From the NCBI RefSeq assembly GCF_000720175.1, contig NZ_JOIX01000080.1:1-33134 (forward strand): DNA of 33,134 nucleotides. Direction: 5' to 3'. How positions within the stretch are numbered: position 1 is the first letter of the stretch; each line of letters opens with the position of its first letter. The position numbers and the translations under genes were made by a program. This document shows positions 22,852 through 30,520 of this stretch, piece by piece. The notes beneath the pieces are model-generated. The model made no database searches, had not been told where the DNA came from, and saw only the letters and a program-made list of their open reading frames with translations. Source of the stretch: Streptomyces sp. NRRL S-337 (GTDB lineage Bacteria; Actinomycetota; Actinomycetes; Streptomycetales; Streptomycetaceae).

Positions 22852-24678
22852 GTGCCCCAGGAGAACTCTGCCCAGAGCCAGGACCCGGACGGCACCCGGA
22901 CCGACGGCTACGACTACGACGTCCTCGTCATCGGCTCCGGTTTCGGGGGGTCGGTCTCCGCCCTGCGCCTGACCGAGAAGGGCTACCGGGTCGGCGTCCT
23001 GGAGGCCGGCCGCCGCTTCACCCGCGAGACGCTGCCGAAGAACTCCTGGGACCTCAGGAACTACCTGTGGGCGCCGGCCCTCGGCCTCTACGGCATTCAG
23101 CGCATCCACCTCCTCGGCAACGTCATGGTGCTGGCCGGCGCCGGCGTGGGCGGCGGTTCGCTGAACTACGCCAACACCCTCTACGTCCCGCCGAAGCCGT
23201 TCTTCGACGACCCGCAGTGGAAGGACATCACCGACTGGCAGGAGGAGCTGAAGCCGTACTACGACCAGGCCCGGCGGATGCTGGGGGTGCGGCTCAACCC
23301 GACGATGACGCCGTCCGACGTCCACCTGAAGGCGACCGCGGAGGCGATGGGCGTCGGGGAGTCCTTCCACATGGCGCCGGTCGGAGTGTTCTTCGGGGAC
23401 GGCGAGGACTCCGACGGCACGGCGCGGGCGAAGCCGGGCGAGGAGGTGCCGGACCCGTACTTCGGCGGCGCCGGACCGGCCCGTAGGGCGTGCACCGAAT
23501 GCGGCGAGTGCATGACCGGCTGCCGGCACGGCGCGAAGAACACCCTCAACGAGAACTACCTCTACCTGGCCGAGAAGGCCGGTGCGGTGATCCACCCGAT
23601 GACGTCCGTCGTCGCGCTCACCGAGGACTCCCGGGGCGGCTTCGCCGTCCGGACGCTGCCGACGGACGACAAGAGGAAGGGCGAGGGCAGGACGTTCACC
23701 GCCCGCCGCGTGGTCCTCGCCGCCGGCACGTACGGCACGCAGACGCTGCTGCACCGCATGAAGGACAGCGGGCTGCTCCCGTACGTCTCCGGCCGCCTCG
23801 GCGCACTCACCCGCACCAACTCCGAGGCGCTGGTGGGCGCCCAGACCGACGACCGCCGCTACCGCAAGCGGCACGGCGCGGAGCGGGCCGACTTCACCAA
23901 GGGCGTCGCGATCACCTCGTCGATCCACCCCGACGAGAACACCCACATCGAACCGGTCAGGTACGGCAAGGGCTCCAATTCGATGGGTGGGCTGACGATC
24001 CTCCAGGTGCCGTACCGCCCGGCGGGGCGGGTGCGGGGCTGGCTGGCCAACATGGCCCGCCACCCCTGGCTCGCCCTCCGCGCGCTCTCCAACCGGCGGT
24101 GGTCGGAGCGGACCATCATCGGCCTGGTCATGCAGTCCCTGGACAACTCCCTGACCACGTATCGGAAGCCGAGCGGTCTCGGCAAGGGCCTGCTCACCGC
24201 CCGCCAGGGCCACGGCGCCCCCAACCCGAACCAGATCCCCGAGGCCACGCGGGCGGCGACCCTGCTCGCCGAGGAGATCAACGGCTTCGCCGGCTCCAAC
24301 GTCGGCGAGCTGATGGGCACCCCGCTCACCGCCCACTTCCTCGGCGGCTGCCCGATCGGCGATTCGGCCGCGACCGGCGTCATCGACCCGTACCACCGGC
24401 TGTACGGGCACCCCGGCATCTCCGTCGTCGACGGCGCCGCGGTCTCCGCGAACCTGGGTGTCAATCCGTCGCTGACCATCACCGCACAGGCCGAGCGCGC
24501 GATGTCCCTGTGGCCCAACAAGGGCGAGGCGGACCCGCGGCCCGCCCCGGGACGGCCCTACGAACGGCTGGCCCCCGTGAAACCGGTCCACCCCGCCGTC
24601 CCGGAGAAGGCCCACGGCGCGCTGAAGCTGCCGTTCCTGGCAGTGCCGCCGGTACCGCCGAAGAAGTCCCTGGCGTAG
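22852..24678 (+). CDS. GMC-family FAD oxidoreductase (ChoD/cholesterol-oxidase-like)
   Basis: A 608-residue flavoenzyme of the glucose-methanol-choline family that oxidises an alcohol, possibly a sterol-like one. FAD binding is shown by DVLVIGSGFGGSVSALRL (Gly-x-Gly-x-x-Gly at 28-33) and Glu51 ending the second strand. The C-terminal GMC motif is present: TAHFLGGCPIGDS, then SVVDGAAVSANLGVNPSLTITAQAE. A Cys cluster, CTECGECMTGC (Cys214, 217, 220, 224), sits in the substrate-domain insert, spaced like a ferredoxin site; related actinobacterial ChoD proteins share it. No signal peptide is seen. The GTG at 22852 is chosen because GGGAGAG lies just upstream. The substrate cannot be deduced; coupling to SSADH upstream is suggestive only. 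Confidence 0.85.
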   Translation: MPQENSAQSQDPDGTRTDGYDYDVLVIGSGFGGSVSALRLTEKGYRVGVLEAGRRFTRETLPKNSWDLRNYLWAPALGLYGIQRIHLLGNVMVLAGAGVGGGSLNYANTLYVPPKPFFDDPQWKDITDWQEELKPYYDQARRMLGVRLNPTMTPSDVHLKATAEAMGVGESFHMAPVGVFFGDGEDSDGTARAKPGEEVPDPYFGGAGPARRACTECGECMTGCRHGAKNTLNENYLYLAEKAGAVIHPMTSVVALTEDSRGGFAVRTLPTDDKRKGEGRTFTARRVVLAAGTYGTQTLLHRMKDSGLLPYVSGRLGALTRTNSEALVGAQTDDRRYRKRHGAERADFTKGVAITSSIHPDENTHIEPVRYGKGSNSMGGLTILQVPYRPAGRVRGWLANMARHPWLALRALSNRRWSERTIIGLVMQSLDNSLTTYRKPSGLGKGLLTARQGHGAPNPNQIPEATRAATLLAEEINGFAGSNVGELMGTPLTAHFLGGCPIGDSAATGVIDPYHRLYGHPGISVVDGAAVSANLGVNPSLTITAQAERAMSLWPNKGEADPRPAPGRPYERLAPVKPVHPAVPEKAHGALKLPFLAVPPVPPKKSLA

Positions 24679-24683
24679 CACGG

Positions 24684-24722
24684 CACAGGGCCGTTGGGGA
24701 GCGGCTCCCCAACGGCCCTGTG
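24684..24722. terminator. Bidirectional terminator between the GMC and LAETG genes
   Basis: Perfect 17-bp arms (24684-24700 and 24706-24722; CACAGGGCCGTTGGGGA against its complement) around a 5-nt GCGGC loop. It lies 6 bp after the GMC stop codon and 16 bp before the end of the converging surface-protein gene. Confidence 0.9.
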
Positions 24723-24737
24723 GTGTACGGCCCGTGG

Positions 24738-25871
24738 TTACGCGGCCGCAGCGCCGTCCGTCCTGCGACGGCGGACGACGAAGAGCGCACCCGCGCCCAC
24801 GGCCATCGCGACCCCGCCCACGAGGGCGATGGTCGGCAGCGCGGACGAGGAACCGGTCTCGGCGAGCTTGCCGGTGACCGGGAGCTCCTTCAGGTCGCCC
24901 TGCGGAGCCGGCTTGTTGGGCTGGTTCTTGCCCGGCTTGCCCTTGGCCGGCGGGACGCTGCCCGGCTTGCTGCCGGCGACCAGGACGTCGAAGTCGTACT
25001 CCGCGACGTCGGAGAAGCCGCAGACGTCGTCCTCGTTGTGGTACGCGCCGATGGTGAACGCGAAGCCGTAGCTGCCCGGGGTCTTGGCGTCGACCTTCAG
25101 GCGGAGCTTGGCGTCGGAGTACTCACCGGGCTTGAGACCGTCCACGGACGCGAAGTAGCCGTCCTCGTCGGTGATGGCCTCCCAGGAGTGGGAGTCCTCG
25201 TCGTACCACTGCACGGTCAGCAGCTTGGAGACGTCGTCGAAGTTGTGGGTGCTGATGGCGCCCAGCGCGACGTACGCGTCGACCGACTTCATCGCCTTGT
25301 CGGACGTGTTGGTGGCGCGGAAGGTGAAGTTCTTCCAGCCGGAACCGGCCACGACCTTGCTCGGCAGACCGCGCAGCTCGGTGCTGATCGCCGTCTCGTC
25401 CGACTGCTCGGCGCAGGTGTCGTCGGTCGGCTTCCCGGTCGGCTTCGCGGTGGGCTTGGCCGAGGTGGTGGGCTTGGGGTCGCTGGTGGGCTTGGTGTCG
25501 TCACCCGGGGTGCCCGGGCCGCCCGACCCGTCCGCACCGCCGTTGCCGGTCTCACCACCGGTACCGGTCTCGCCACCGGTACCCGTCTCGCCACCGTTCC
25601 CGGTCTCGCCACCGGTGGCGGTCTCGCCGCCGGTCTCCTCGCCGGGCTTGGTCTCGTCGCCCGGGGTGGTCTCGTCACCGCCCGCCGGCGTCTCCGGCTG
25701 CGTCGTGGTGTCGTCGGTCTGGTCCTGACCGGGGGTGCCCGGCGTCGGCTCGGCGCTCGCGGTGGTCTCGGCGTCGGCGCCGGTCGCGAACGCGGCAGGG
25801 GCCGCCATCAGGGCGGCAGGGGCTATGACGGCCGTCGCAGCGGCAGCCGTCAAGGCACGGCGAAGCTTCAT
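24738..25871 (-). CDS. LAETG-anchored surface protein
   Basis: A 377-residue secreted protein for covalent attachment to the cell wall by sortase. A signal peptide (about 1-30, ALTAAAATAVIAPAALMAAPAAFA) is followed by a Thr/Glu/Gly/Pro-rich stalk containing GGETGTG repeats encoded by 18-bp DNA repeats (about 25547-25636), a Lys/Pro/Thr linker, a roughly 140-residue beta-rich domain with two Cys (DDTCAEQ and DDVCGFS), and a C-terminal sorting signal: LAETG at 24852-24866, a hydrophobic helix and the RRRR tail. LAXTG is the class E sortase motif of Streptomyces. A second candidate, LPVTG, lies six residues before it (24870-24884). The ATG at 25871 has GAGAGG upstream. An 11-bp phased array lies about 170 bp upstream. 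Confidence 0.9.
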   Translation of the reverse strand: MKLRRALTAAAATAVIAPAALMAAPAAFATGADAETTASAEPTPGTPGQDQTDDTTTQPETPAGGDETTPGDETKPGEETGGETATGGETGNGGETGTGGETGTGGETGNGGADGSGGPGTPGDDTKPTSDPKPTTSAKPTAKPTGKPTDDTCAEQSDETAISTELRGLPSKVVAGSGWKNFTFRATNTSDKAMKSVDAYVALGAISTHNFDDVSKLLTVQWYDEDSHSWEAITDEDGYFASVDGLKPGEYSDAKLRLKVDAKTPGSYGFAFTIGAYHNEDDVCGFSDVAEYDFDVLVAGSKPGSVPPAKGKPGKNQPNKPAPQGDLKELPVTGKLAETGSSSALPTIALVGGVAMAVGAGALFVVRRRRTDGAAAA

Positions 25872-26037
25872 CGAGAAGACCTCTCGGGGTCCAATGTGCC
25901 GTGGGTCGGCACCAGTTGATAGCTGGCCGTCGCGTTGGGGGGCGCGGTATGGCCGTGCGATTTCACGTACATGACCGGCCATGGCCGAAAAAGGTTGCTC
26001 ACTCGAACGGAATTCTTTCGGTGACCCCGGTCACATC

Positions 26038-26092
26038 GTTCACAGCCGCCGCACAGCCGGCCCACAGACATCTCACAGTCGCCGCACAGACG
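26038..26092 (-). promoter_or_regulatory. Five CACAG motifs at exact 11-bp spacing (PhoP-box-like)
   Basis: CACAG occurs at 26041, 26052, 26063, 26074 and 26085, exactly 11 bp apart; the first is in GTTCACAGCCG. Streptomyces PhoP recognises tandem 11-nt direct-repeat units with a GTTCA-like core, so length and first unit fit, the others only loosely. The array is 170-220 nt upstream of the surface-protein start. What is seen is the repeat; the PhoP reading is inference. Confidence 0.5.
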
Positions 26093-26182
26093 GGGCCGGC
26101 GGGCAGTGGCGGAACGGACCGGCCGAGGGTGGTCGTGCGCCCGGCGTGCGCCCCCCTGGCGAGGGTTTCCGGCCCCATAGCG

Positions 26183-26302
26183 AAGGGCCCCGGATGCCGT
26201 CCGCGAGGGGGGTGCGGACGGCCACGGGGCCCTTGGCTTTCGGTGCCGGCGTCAGGGCAGCGCCGGCACCGAGGTGCGGCGCTGGGGGGGGGGTAGCGCC
26301 GC
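26183..26302. other. Three adjacent perfect hairpins
   Basis: Hairpin 1: AAGGGCCCCG (26183-26192) with CGGGGCCCTT (26225-26234), and inside it CCGTCCGC (26197-26204) with GCGGACGG (26214-26221). Hairpin 2: GGTGCCGGCG (26242-26251) with CGCCGGCACC (26261-26270). Hairpin 3: GCGGCGCT (26276-26283) with AGCGCCGC (26295-26302), whose loop is ten G plus T. They could be a terminator cluster for leftward transcripts or a structured RNA. Confidence 0.6.
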
Positions 26303-26954
26303 TGGCTTACAGGGGTCGTGCGTGGTGCTCGATGGTGCGGTGCGCGCGGTGGTCCGGACCGATGCCGGTGCCGGGTCGTCGCGGTTCGCGGACATGCAGC
26401 ACGGCAAAAGTCCATACCAGGCGCGGTATGTCGTTCGTCAAGCATCGTCCTGGATACGCCTCACCTGGCGCAACCGTTTCGACCGGATGCGGTCGGTCCC
26501 GGGCGTCCCCAGGACCGACCACCCCATCGGATGTGACCGGGCTGCTGTCCCCTGCTGACCGGTCACGGCACCGGAACGAGGTCCCACGACGCGGACCGCG
26601 GAAGGCGGCCGGCGTCTCATCGCTCCGGTCTTCCGCCCGTGGGGCGGCGTCTACGCGTAGTCCTGCAGGCCGCGCCTGGCTGGCGTGGCACCGGGAACAA
26701 CGAAGCCCCGCGGCGCCCGGTCACGCGCCGTACGGGTGAGTCGGCAACCGAACTCAGATCCGGCAGCTGCGCCGGGCGCACACTCCTTTGCCATGCGCCC
26801 CGCCTGCGCCCTCAACGCCCGGAACCGGCGTCACACCGGCGCAACGGTGATCACGTCCCGCCCGAACCGACCGCCCACCGGCCGTCCGCCGACCGGAACC
26901 GACCCCTTCGGCGCACGAAACCGGCCACCGGCAATCGCAGGCGGTCCGGCCGGC

Positions 26955-27311
26955 TCAGATCTGCCCCCGGGACAGCTCCAGCAGGGTCATCGCCAGCGCG
27001 GTGCCGGGCTTGCCGAGCTGGTCGCGGTAGTGGGCGAGGATCTCCATCTCGCGGGAGAGGTTCACCCGGCGCCCGCCGGAGGTGATCCGTTCGCGCTGGA
27101 TGACGGCCGAGACGGCCATCCGTTCCTGCACGAGACCGATGATCCGGCCGTCGAGATCGTCGATCCGGCGCCGGGCGTCGGCGATGAGCCCGGCGGCCTC
27201 CGGCGTATGGGCGCCGGTATCGGGCGTGGGGGCGGACGACGGTGAGGGTGAGGTTGCCGGGGTGGGGCCGGTGGTGGGACGGGTGGTCGGGCCGGCGGTC
27301 GAGGTGCTCAT
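26955..27311 (-). CDS. Chorismate mutase (AroQ class)
   Basis: A 118-residue all-helical enzyme converting chorismate to prephenate, the branch step to phenylalanine and tyrosine. After a Thr/Pro/Ser-rich leader of about 40 residues the AroQ helix appears: ADARRRIDDLDGRIIGLVQERMAVSAVIQRERITSG, holding the conserved Arg, the ID-LD pair and Arg/Lys substrate contacts; later segments are RRVNLSREMEILAHYRDQLG and a C-terminal helix. The ATG at 27311 has AGGAGAT at good spacing. The gene is divergent from guaA, as in other Streptomyces chromosomes. A 12-bp-arm hairpin lies in its probable leader at 27368-27402. Confidence 0.88.
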   Translation of the reverse strand: MSTSTAGPTTRPTTGPTPATSPSPSSAPTPDTGAHTPEAAGLIADARRRIDDLDGRIIGLVQERMAVSAVIQRERITSGGRRVNLSREMEILAHYRDQLGKPGTALAMTLLELSRGQI

Positions 27312-27367
27312 GTCCGTATCTCCTGGGGATGTGGCCCCGGAGCCGATGATCGAGATCCGGACAGACA

Positions 27368-27402
27368 CAGGCGCCCCGGACCTTGTCGGCCCGGGGCGCC
27401 TG
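27368..27402. terminator. 12-bp-arm hairpin in the chorismate mutase-guaA gap
   Basis: CAGGCGCCCCGG (27368-27379) and CCGGGGCGCCTG (27391-27402) are perfect complements with an 11-nt loop. The two flanking genes are divergent, so no gene end explains it. It could be an attenuator in the chorismate mutase leader, insulate the two promoters, or end a short RNA. Confidence 0.5.
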
Positions 27403-27514
27403 GGAAGTTGCTCGTCAGTGGATCAAGCAGCACGACCATGGCAGCCGGACGGGCCGGTGCCATAGGTAAAGACGAAGGTCAGCTGCTGGAACATGGGCCA
27501 CAGTATGAGCCCGT

Positions 27515-27520
27515 TAGAAT
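27515..27520 (+). promoter_or_regulatory. Candidate guaA -10 box
   Basis: TAGAAT lies 43 nt upstream of the guaA start in an unusually AT-rich patch (CGTTAGAATCGAAAG). No TTGAC-like -35 is present at 16-18 bp, so the assignment is weak. Confidence 0.35.
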
Positions 27521-27562
27521 CGAAAGTCCAACCCCGCTCCACACCGCCGGAAGGCCGCCGAA

Positions 27563-29149
27563 GTGCCATCAGCGCCCCCTGCCGCTGCCCCGGACGTCGT
27601 CCTCGTAGTCGACTTCGGCGCACAGTACGCCCAGCTCATCGCCCGCCGCGTCCGTGAGGCCCGGGTCTACAGCGAGATCGTGCCGTCCACCATGCCGGTG
27701 GCCGAAATGCTCGCCAAGAACCCCAAGGCGATCATCCTCTCCGGCGGGCCGTCGTCGGTCTATGCCGAGGACGCCCCCAGCCTCGACCGTGCCCTGTTCG
27801 AGGCCGGTGTCCCGGTCTTCGGCATGTGCTACGGCTTCCAGCTCATGGCCACCACCCTCGGTGGCACCGTCGACAACACCGGCGCGCGTGAGTACGGCCG
27901 TACCGCCCTGACCGTCTCCCGCACCGATTCCACCCTCTTCGAGGGCACCCCGGCCGAGCAGTCGGTCTGGATGTCCCACGGCGACGCCTGCTCCGCCGCC
28001 CCCGAGGGCTTCCGGGTCACCGCGTCCACGGACATGGTCCCGGTCGCCGCCTTCGAGAACGACGAGCGCAAGCTCTACGGCGTCCAGTACCACCCCGAGG
28101 TCATGCACTCCACGCACGGCCAGCAGGTCCTGGAGCACTTCCTCTACCGCGGCGCGGGCCTCCAGCCGAGCTGGACCACCCACAGCGTGGTCGAGGAGCA
28201 GGTCGCCGCGATCCGCGCGCAGGTCGGCAGCAAGCGGGCGATCTGCGGCCTGTCCGGCGGCGTGGACTCCGCGGTCGCCGCCGCCCTCGTCCAGAAGGCC
28301 ATCGGCGACCAGCTGACCTGCGTCTACGTCGACCACGGCCTGATGCGCAAGGGCGAGTCCGAGCAGGTCGAGAAGGACTTCGTGGCCGCCACCGGCGTCC
28401 AGCTGAAGGTCGTCGAGGCCGAGGAGCGCTTCCTCGACGCGCTGGCCGGGGTCAGCGACCCCGAGCAGAAGCGGAAGATCATCGGCCGCGAGTTCATCCG
28501 CGTCTTCGAGCAGGCCCAGGCCGAGCTGGTCGCCGAGGCCGGCGCCGACGGCGAGGAAGTCGCCTTCCTCGTTCAGGGCACGCTCTACCCGGACATCGTC
28601 GAGTCCGGCGGCGGCACCGGCACCGCCAACATCAAGTCGCACCACAACGTGGGCGGCCTCCCCGACGACATCGAGTTCGAGCTCGTCGAGCCGCTGCGCC
28701 AGCTGTTCAAGGACGAGGTCCGGGCGGTCGGTACCGAGCTCGGCCTGCCCGAGGAGATCGTCCACCGCCAGCCGTTCCCCGGCCCCGGCCTGGGCATCCG
28801 CATCGTCGGCGAGGTCACCAAGGAGCGCCTCGACCTGCTGCGCGAGGCCGACGCGATCGCCCGCGAGGAGCTGACCGCGGCCGGTCTGGACCGCGAGATC
28901 TGGCAGTGCCCGGTGGTCCTGCTGGCCGACGTCCGCTCCGTCGGCGTCCAGGGCGACGGCCGCACCTACGGCCACCCGATCGTGCTGCGCCCGGTCTCCT
29001 CCGAGGACGCCATGACGGCCGACTGGACCCGGATGCCGTATGAGGTGCTGGCCCGCATTTCGACCCGGATCACCAACGAGGTCGCGGACGTCAACCGCGT
29101 GGTCCTGGACGTGACCAGCAAGCCGCCGGGGACCATCGAGTGGGAGTGA
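27563..29149 (+). CDS. guaA: GMP synthase (glutamine-hydrolysing)
   Basis: This 528-residue cytoplasmic enzyme aminates XMP to GMP with glutamine and ATP, the final step of guanine nucleotide synthesis. The N-terminal class I glutamine amidotransferase (about 14-205) has the triad Cys89 (FGMCYGFQ), His177 and Glu179 (YHPEVMHS). The ATP pyrophosphatase domain starts near 215 with the PP-loop SGGVDSA at 231-237. The dimerisation domain ends with the family's C-terminus, [10 protein letters not shown]. Length and order are standard for a two-domain, single-chain enzyme. The start is GTG at 27563 with GGAAGG 8 nt upstream. A hairpin terminator follows at 29196. Confidence 0.98.
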   Translation: MPSAPPAAAPDVVLVVDFGAQYAQLIARRVREARVYSEIVPSTMPVAEMLAKNPKAIILSGGPSSVYAEDAPSLDRALFEAGVPVFGMCYGFQLMATTLGGTVDNTGAREYGRTALTVSRTDSTLFEGTPAEQSVWMSHGDACSAAPEGFRVTASTDMVPVAAFENDERKLYGVQYHPEVMHSTHGQQVLEHFLYRGAGLQPSWTTHSVVEEQVAAIRAQVGSKRAICGLSGGVDSAVAAALVQKAIGDQLTCVYVDHGLMRKGESEQVEKDFVAATGVQLKVVEAEERFLDALAGVSDPEQKRKIIGREFIRVFEQAQAELVAEAGADGEEVAFLVQGTLYPDIVESGGGTGTANIKSHHNVGGLPDDIEFELVEPLRQLFKDEVRAVGTELGLPEEIVHRQPFPGPGLGIRIVGEVTKERLDLLREADAIAREELTAAGLDREIWQCPVVLLADVRSVGVQGDGRTYGHPIVLRPVSSEDAMTADWTRMPYEVLARISTRITNEVADVNRVVLDVTSKPPGTIEWE

Positions 29150-29195
29150 TCCTCTGATCTCCCGCTGATGTCAACGCAACGCCGTCGCTCACACT

Positions 29196-29224
29196 CCCTC
29201 CTCGCCCGCCTTCGGCGAGGAGGG
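29196..29224 (+). terminator. guaA terminator
   Basis: CCCTCCTCGCC (29196-29206) and GGCGAGGAGGG (29214-29224) are perfect 11-bp complements with loop CGCCTTC, 47 bp beyond the guaA stop codon. Before it, TGATCCTC, TGATCTCCCGC and TGATGTC form a loose stop-anchored run. Confidence 0.85.
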
Positions 29225-29240
29225 GCCCAGAGCGGCGGCG

Positions 29241-29459
29241 TTGTCGTTCCCGCTCGGTACGCCGACTGCACAGGCGAGACTCCTTCCCCAAGCTCTCCAC
29301 TTCGTTCGAGCAGGGGATATCCCCCCGGTCGTCTACGTCTACGAGCTCGACCCGGCGACCGGGGCATACACGCCCACCGGCATCTATCACGACCGGATCA
29401 AGGTCTCCGTCCCCTTTCCGATCGACATCGATCTCACCGCGATCAACAAGCGGCGCTGA
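29241..29459 (+). pseudogene. Remnant of an Uma2-like (PD-(D/E)XK) protein, C-terminal part only
   Basis: From about 29307 to the stop at 29459 the frame reads like the C-terminus of actinobacterial Uma2 (DUF820) nuclease-like proteins: VVYVYELDPATGAYTPTG, then a charged turn and VPFPIDIDLTAINKRR. The first ~22 codons of the open frame (from a TTG at 29241) look random and include the flank of the guaA terminator; the catalytic PD-(D/E)XK core is absent. It therefore looks like a decayed 3' fragment rather than an active gene. A small functional protein cannot be excluded, and the family call rests on the short C-terminal motif. Confidence 0.5.
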
Positions 29460-29553
29460 GCGGCAGCGGTTGACGGTATGCGGCCCACGGCGCAGGATTG
29501 CTTTCGTATTACGGCAGTCTGAATCCGCTATATGGAAGTAAGTGGGCGCAGTC

Positions 29554-30459
29554 ATGAGCACCAGCACGATCGCTTTCGTCGGCCTCGGCATCATGGGCAG
29601 CCCCATGGCGGTGAACCTCGCCGAGGCCGGGCACACCGTCGTCGGCTGGAACCGCAGCCCCGGCCGGGCGGACGCGCTGGTCGCGGCGGGCGGCAAGGAG
29701 GCCGGATCGATCGCCGAAGCGGTCCGGGACGCGGACGTCGTCATCACCATGGTCCCGGCGTCCCCGCAGGTCGAAGCCGTCGCCTACGGGCCCGACGGCA
29801 TCCTGGAGAACGCCCGTCCGGGGACCCTCTTCATCGATCACTCCTCGATCACCCCGCAGACCTCCATCGACCTGGCGAAGGCCGCCGCCGACAAGGGCAT
29901 TCGGGTGCTGGACGCCCCCGTCTCGGGTGGTGAGGCGGGCGCGGTCGAGGGCGTGCTGTCGATCATGGTTGGCGGTGCGCGGGCCGACTTCGACGCGGCC
30001 CGGCCGGTCTTCGACGCGGTCGGCGCGACCGTCGTCCACTGCGGACCGCACGGCGCCGGCCAGACCGTCAAGGCCGCCAACCAGCTGATCGTCGCGGTCA
30101 ATCTGCAGGCCCTGGCGGAGGCCGTGGTCTTCCTGGAGAAGTCCGGGGTCGACCTGGGGGCCGCGCTGGAGGTCCTGGGCGGCGGCCTGGCCGGTTCCAC
30201 CGTCCTGGCCCGCAAGAAGGACGGGATCCTCGCCCGCGACTTCACCCCCGGCTTCAAGCTGGAACTGCACCACAAGGACATGGGCATCGTCACCGACGCC
30301 GCCCGCACCGTCGGCGCCACGCTGCCGGCCGGTGCCGTAGCGGCCCAGCTGATCGCCTCCGCGGTGGCCCGCGGCGACGGCGCCCTGGACCACTCCGCGC
30401 TGCTGCGCGGCGTCGAGCTGCTGAGCGGCTACGGGCGGGAGCAGGGGCGTAATGCGTGA
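29554..30459 (+). CDS. 2-hydroxy-3-oxopropionate (tartronate semialdehyde) reductase
   Basis: A 301-residue NAD(P)-dependent 3-hydroxyacid dehydrogenase that most likely reduces tartronate semialdehyde to glycerate (GarR/GlxR type) in glyoxylate use. The Rossmann motif IAFVGLGIMGSPMAVNL is at the N-terminus, GWNRSP marks NADP preference, DAPVSGGEAGA is the substrate loop, and GAGQTVKAANQ holds the catalytic Lys (about 171). The helical C-terminal domain is complete. ATG at 29554 is chosen (MSTSTIAFVG); a GTG at 29542 is in frame and lies only 3 nt after GGAAG. A hydroxyisobutyrate dehydrogenase role is the alternative. A related-pathway class II aldolase lies 750 bp downstream on the same strand. 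Confidence 0.85.
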   Translation: MSTSTIAFVGLGIMGSPMAVNLAEAGHTVVGWNRSPGRADALVAAGGKEAGSIAEAVRDADVVITMVPASPQVEAVAYGPDGILENARPGTLFIDHSSITPQTSIDLAKAAADKGIRVLDAPVSGGEAGAVEGVLSIMVGGARADFDAARPVFDAVGATVVHCGPHGAGQTVKAANQLIVAVNLQALAEAVVFLEKSGVDLGAALEVLGGGLAGSTVLARKKDGILARDFTPGFKLELHHKDMGIVTDAARTVGATLPAGAVAAQLIASAVARGDGALDHSALLRGVELLSGYGREQGRNA

Positions 30460-30476
30460 CGCGTGACGCGTCACGC
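30454..30476. repeat. Stop-anchored GCGTGAC duplication and 16-bp palindrome
   Basis: The reductase stop TGA (30457-30459) lies in GCGTGAC, which is repeated at once (30461-30467), and the second copy opens the perfect 16-bp palindrome GCGTGACGCGTCACGC (30461-30476). The site lies between two converging genes. Confidence 0.6.
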
Positions 30477-30520
30477 CACGGCCGTCGGCCGTGCGCCTCC
30501 CGTGCGGTCGTCGGTGGCGG

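Larger units (their letters stand above)
25872..26954. other. 1.1-kb gene-free interval
   Basis: Both flanking genes read leftward (surface protein at 24738-25871 and chorismate mutase at 26955-27311). No reading frame here has a plausible start, composition or recognisable domain; open frames are Arg/Pro-rich shadows. The left part (25872 to about 26100) should hold the surface-protein promoter and contains a phased CACAG array. Three adjacent hairpins occupy 26183-26302. From 26303 to 26954 I see nothing that I can name. Confidence 0.55.

Noticed and set aside
22588..24681. A 697-codon minus-strand open frame across the GMC gene
   Set aside because: Mirror of the GMC codons; the plus strand has the FAD and GMC motifs, the minus strand only Gly/Arg/Val-rich sequence.
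23490..25919. An 809-codon plus-strand frame spanning two genes and a terminator
   Set aside because: It crosses a strong bidirectional terminator and runs antisense to the LAETG gene, whose signal peptide and sorting motif are clear.
25999..26739. Several 70-250-codon frames in the gene-free gap
   Set aside because: Arg/Pro/Gly-rich shadows without start signals or recognisable domains, overlapping on both strands.
27312..27562. A trp/phe-style attenuator leader peptide before chorismate mutase
   Set aside because: No short frame rich in Trp, Phe or Tyr was found near the hairpin.
27569..28975. A 468-codon frame antisense to guaA
   Set aside because: guaA motifs on the plus strand are unambiguous; the antisense frame is a codon-bias shadow.
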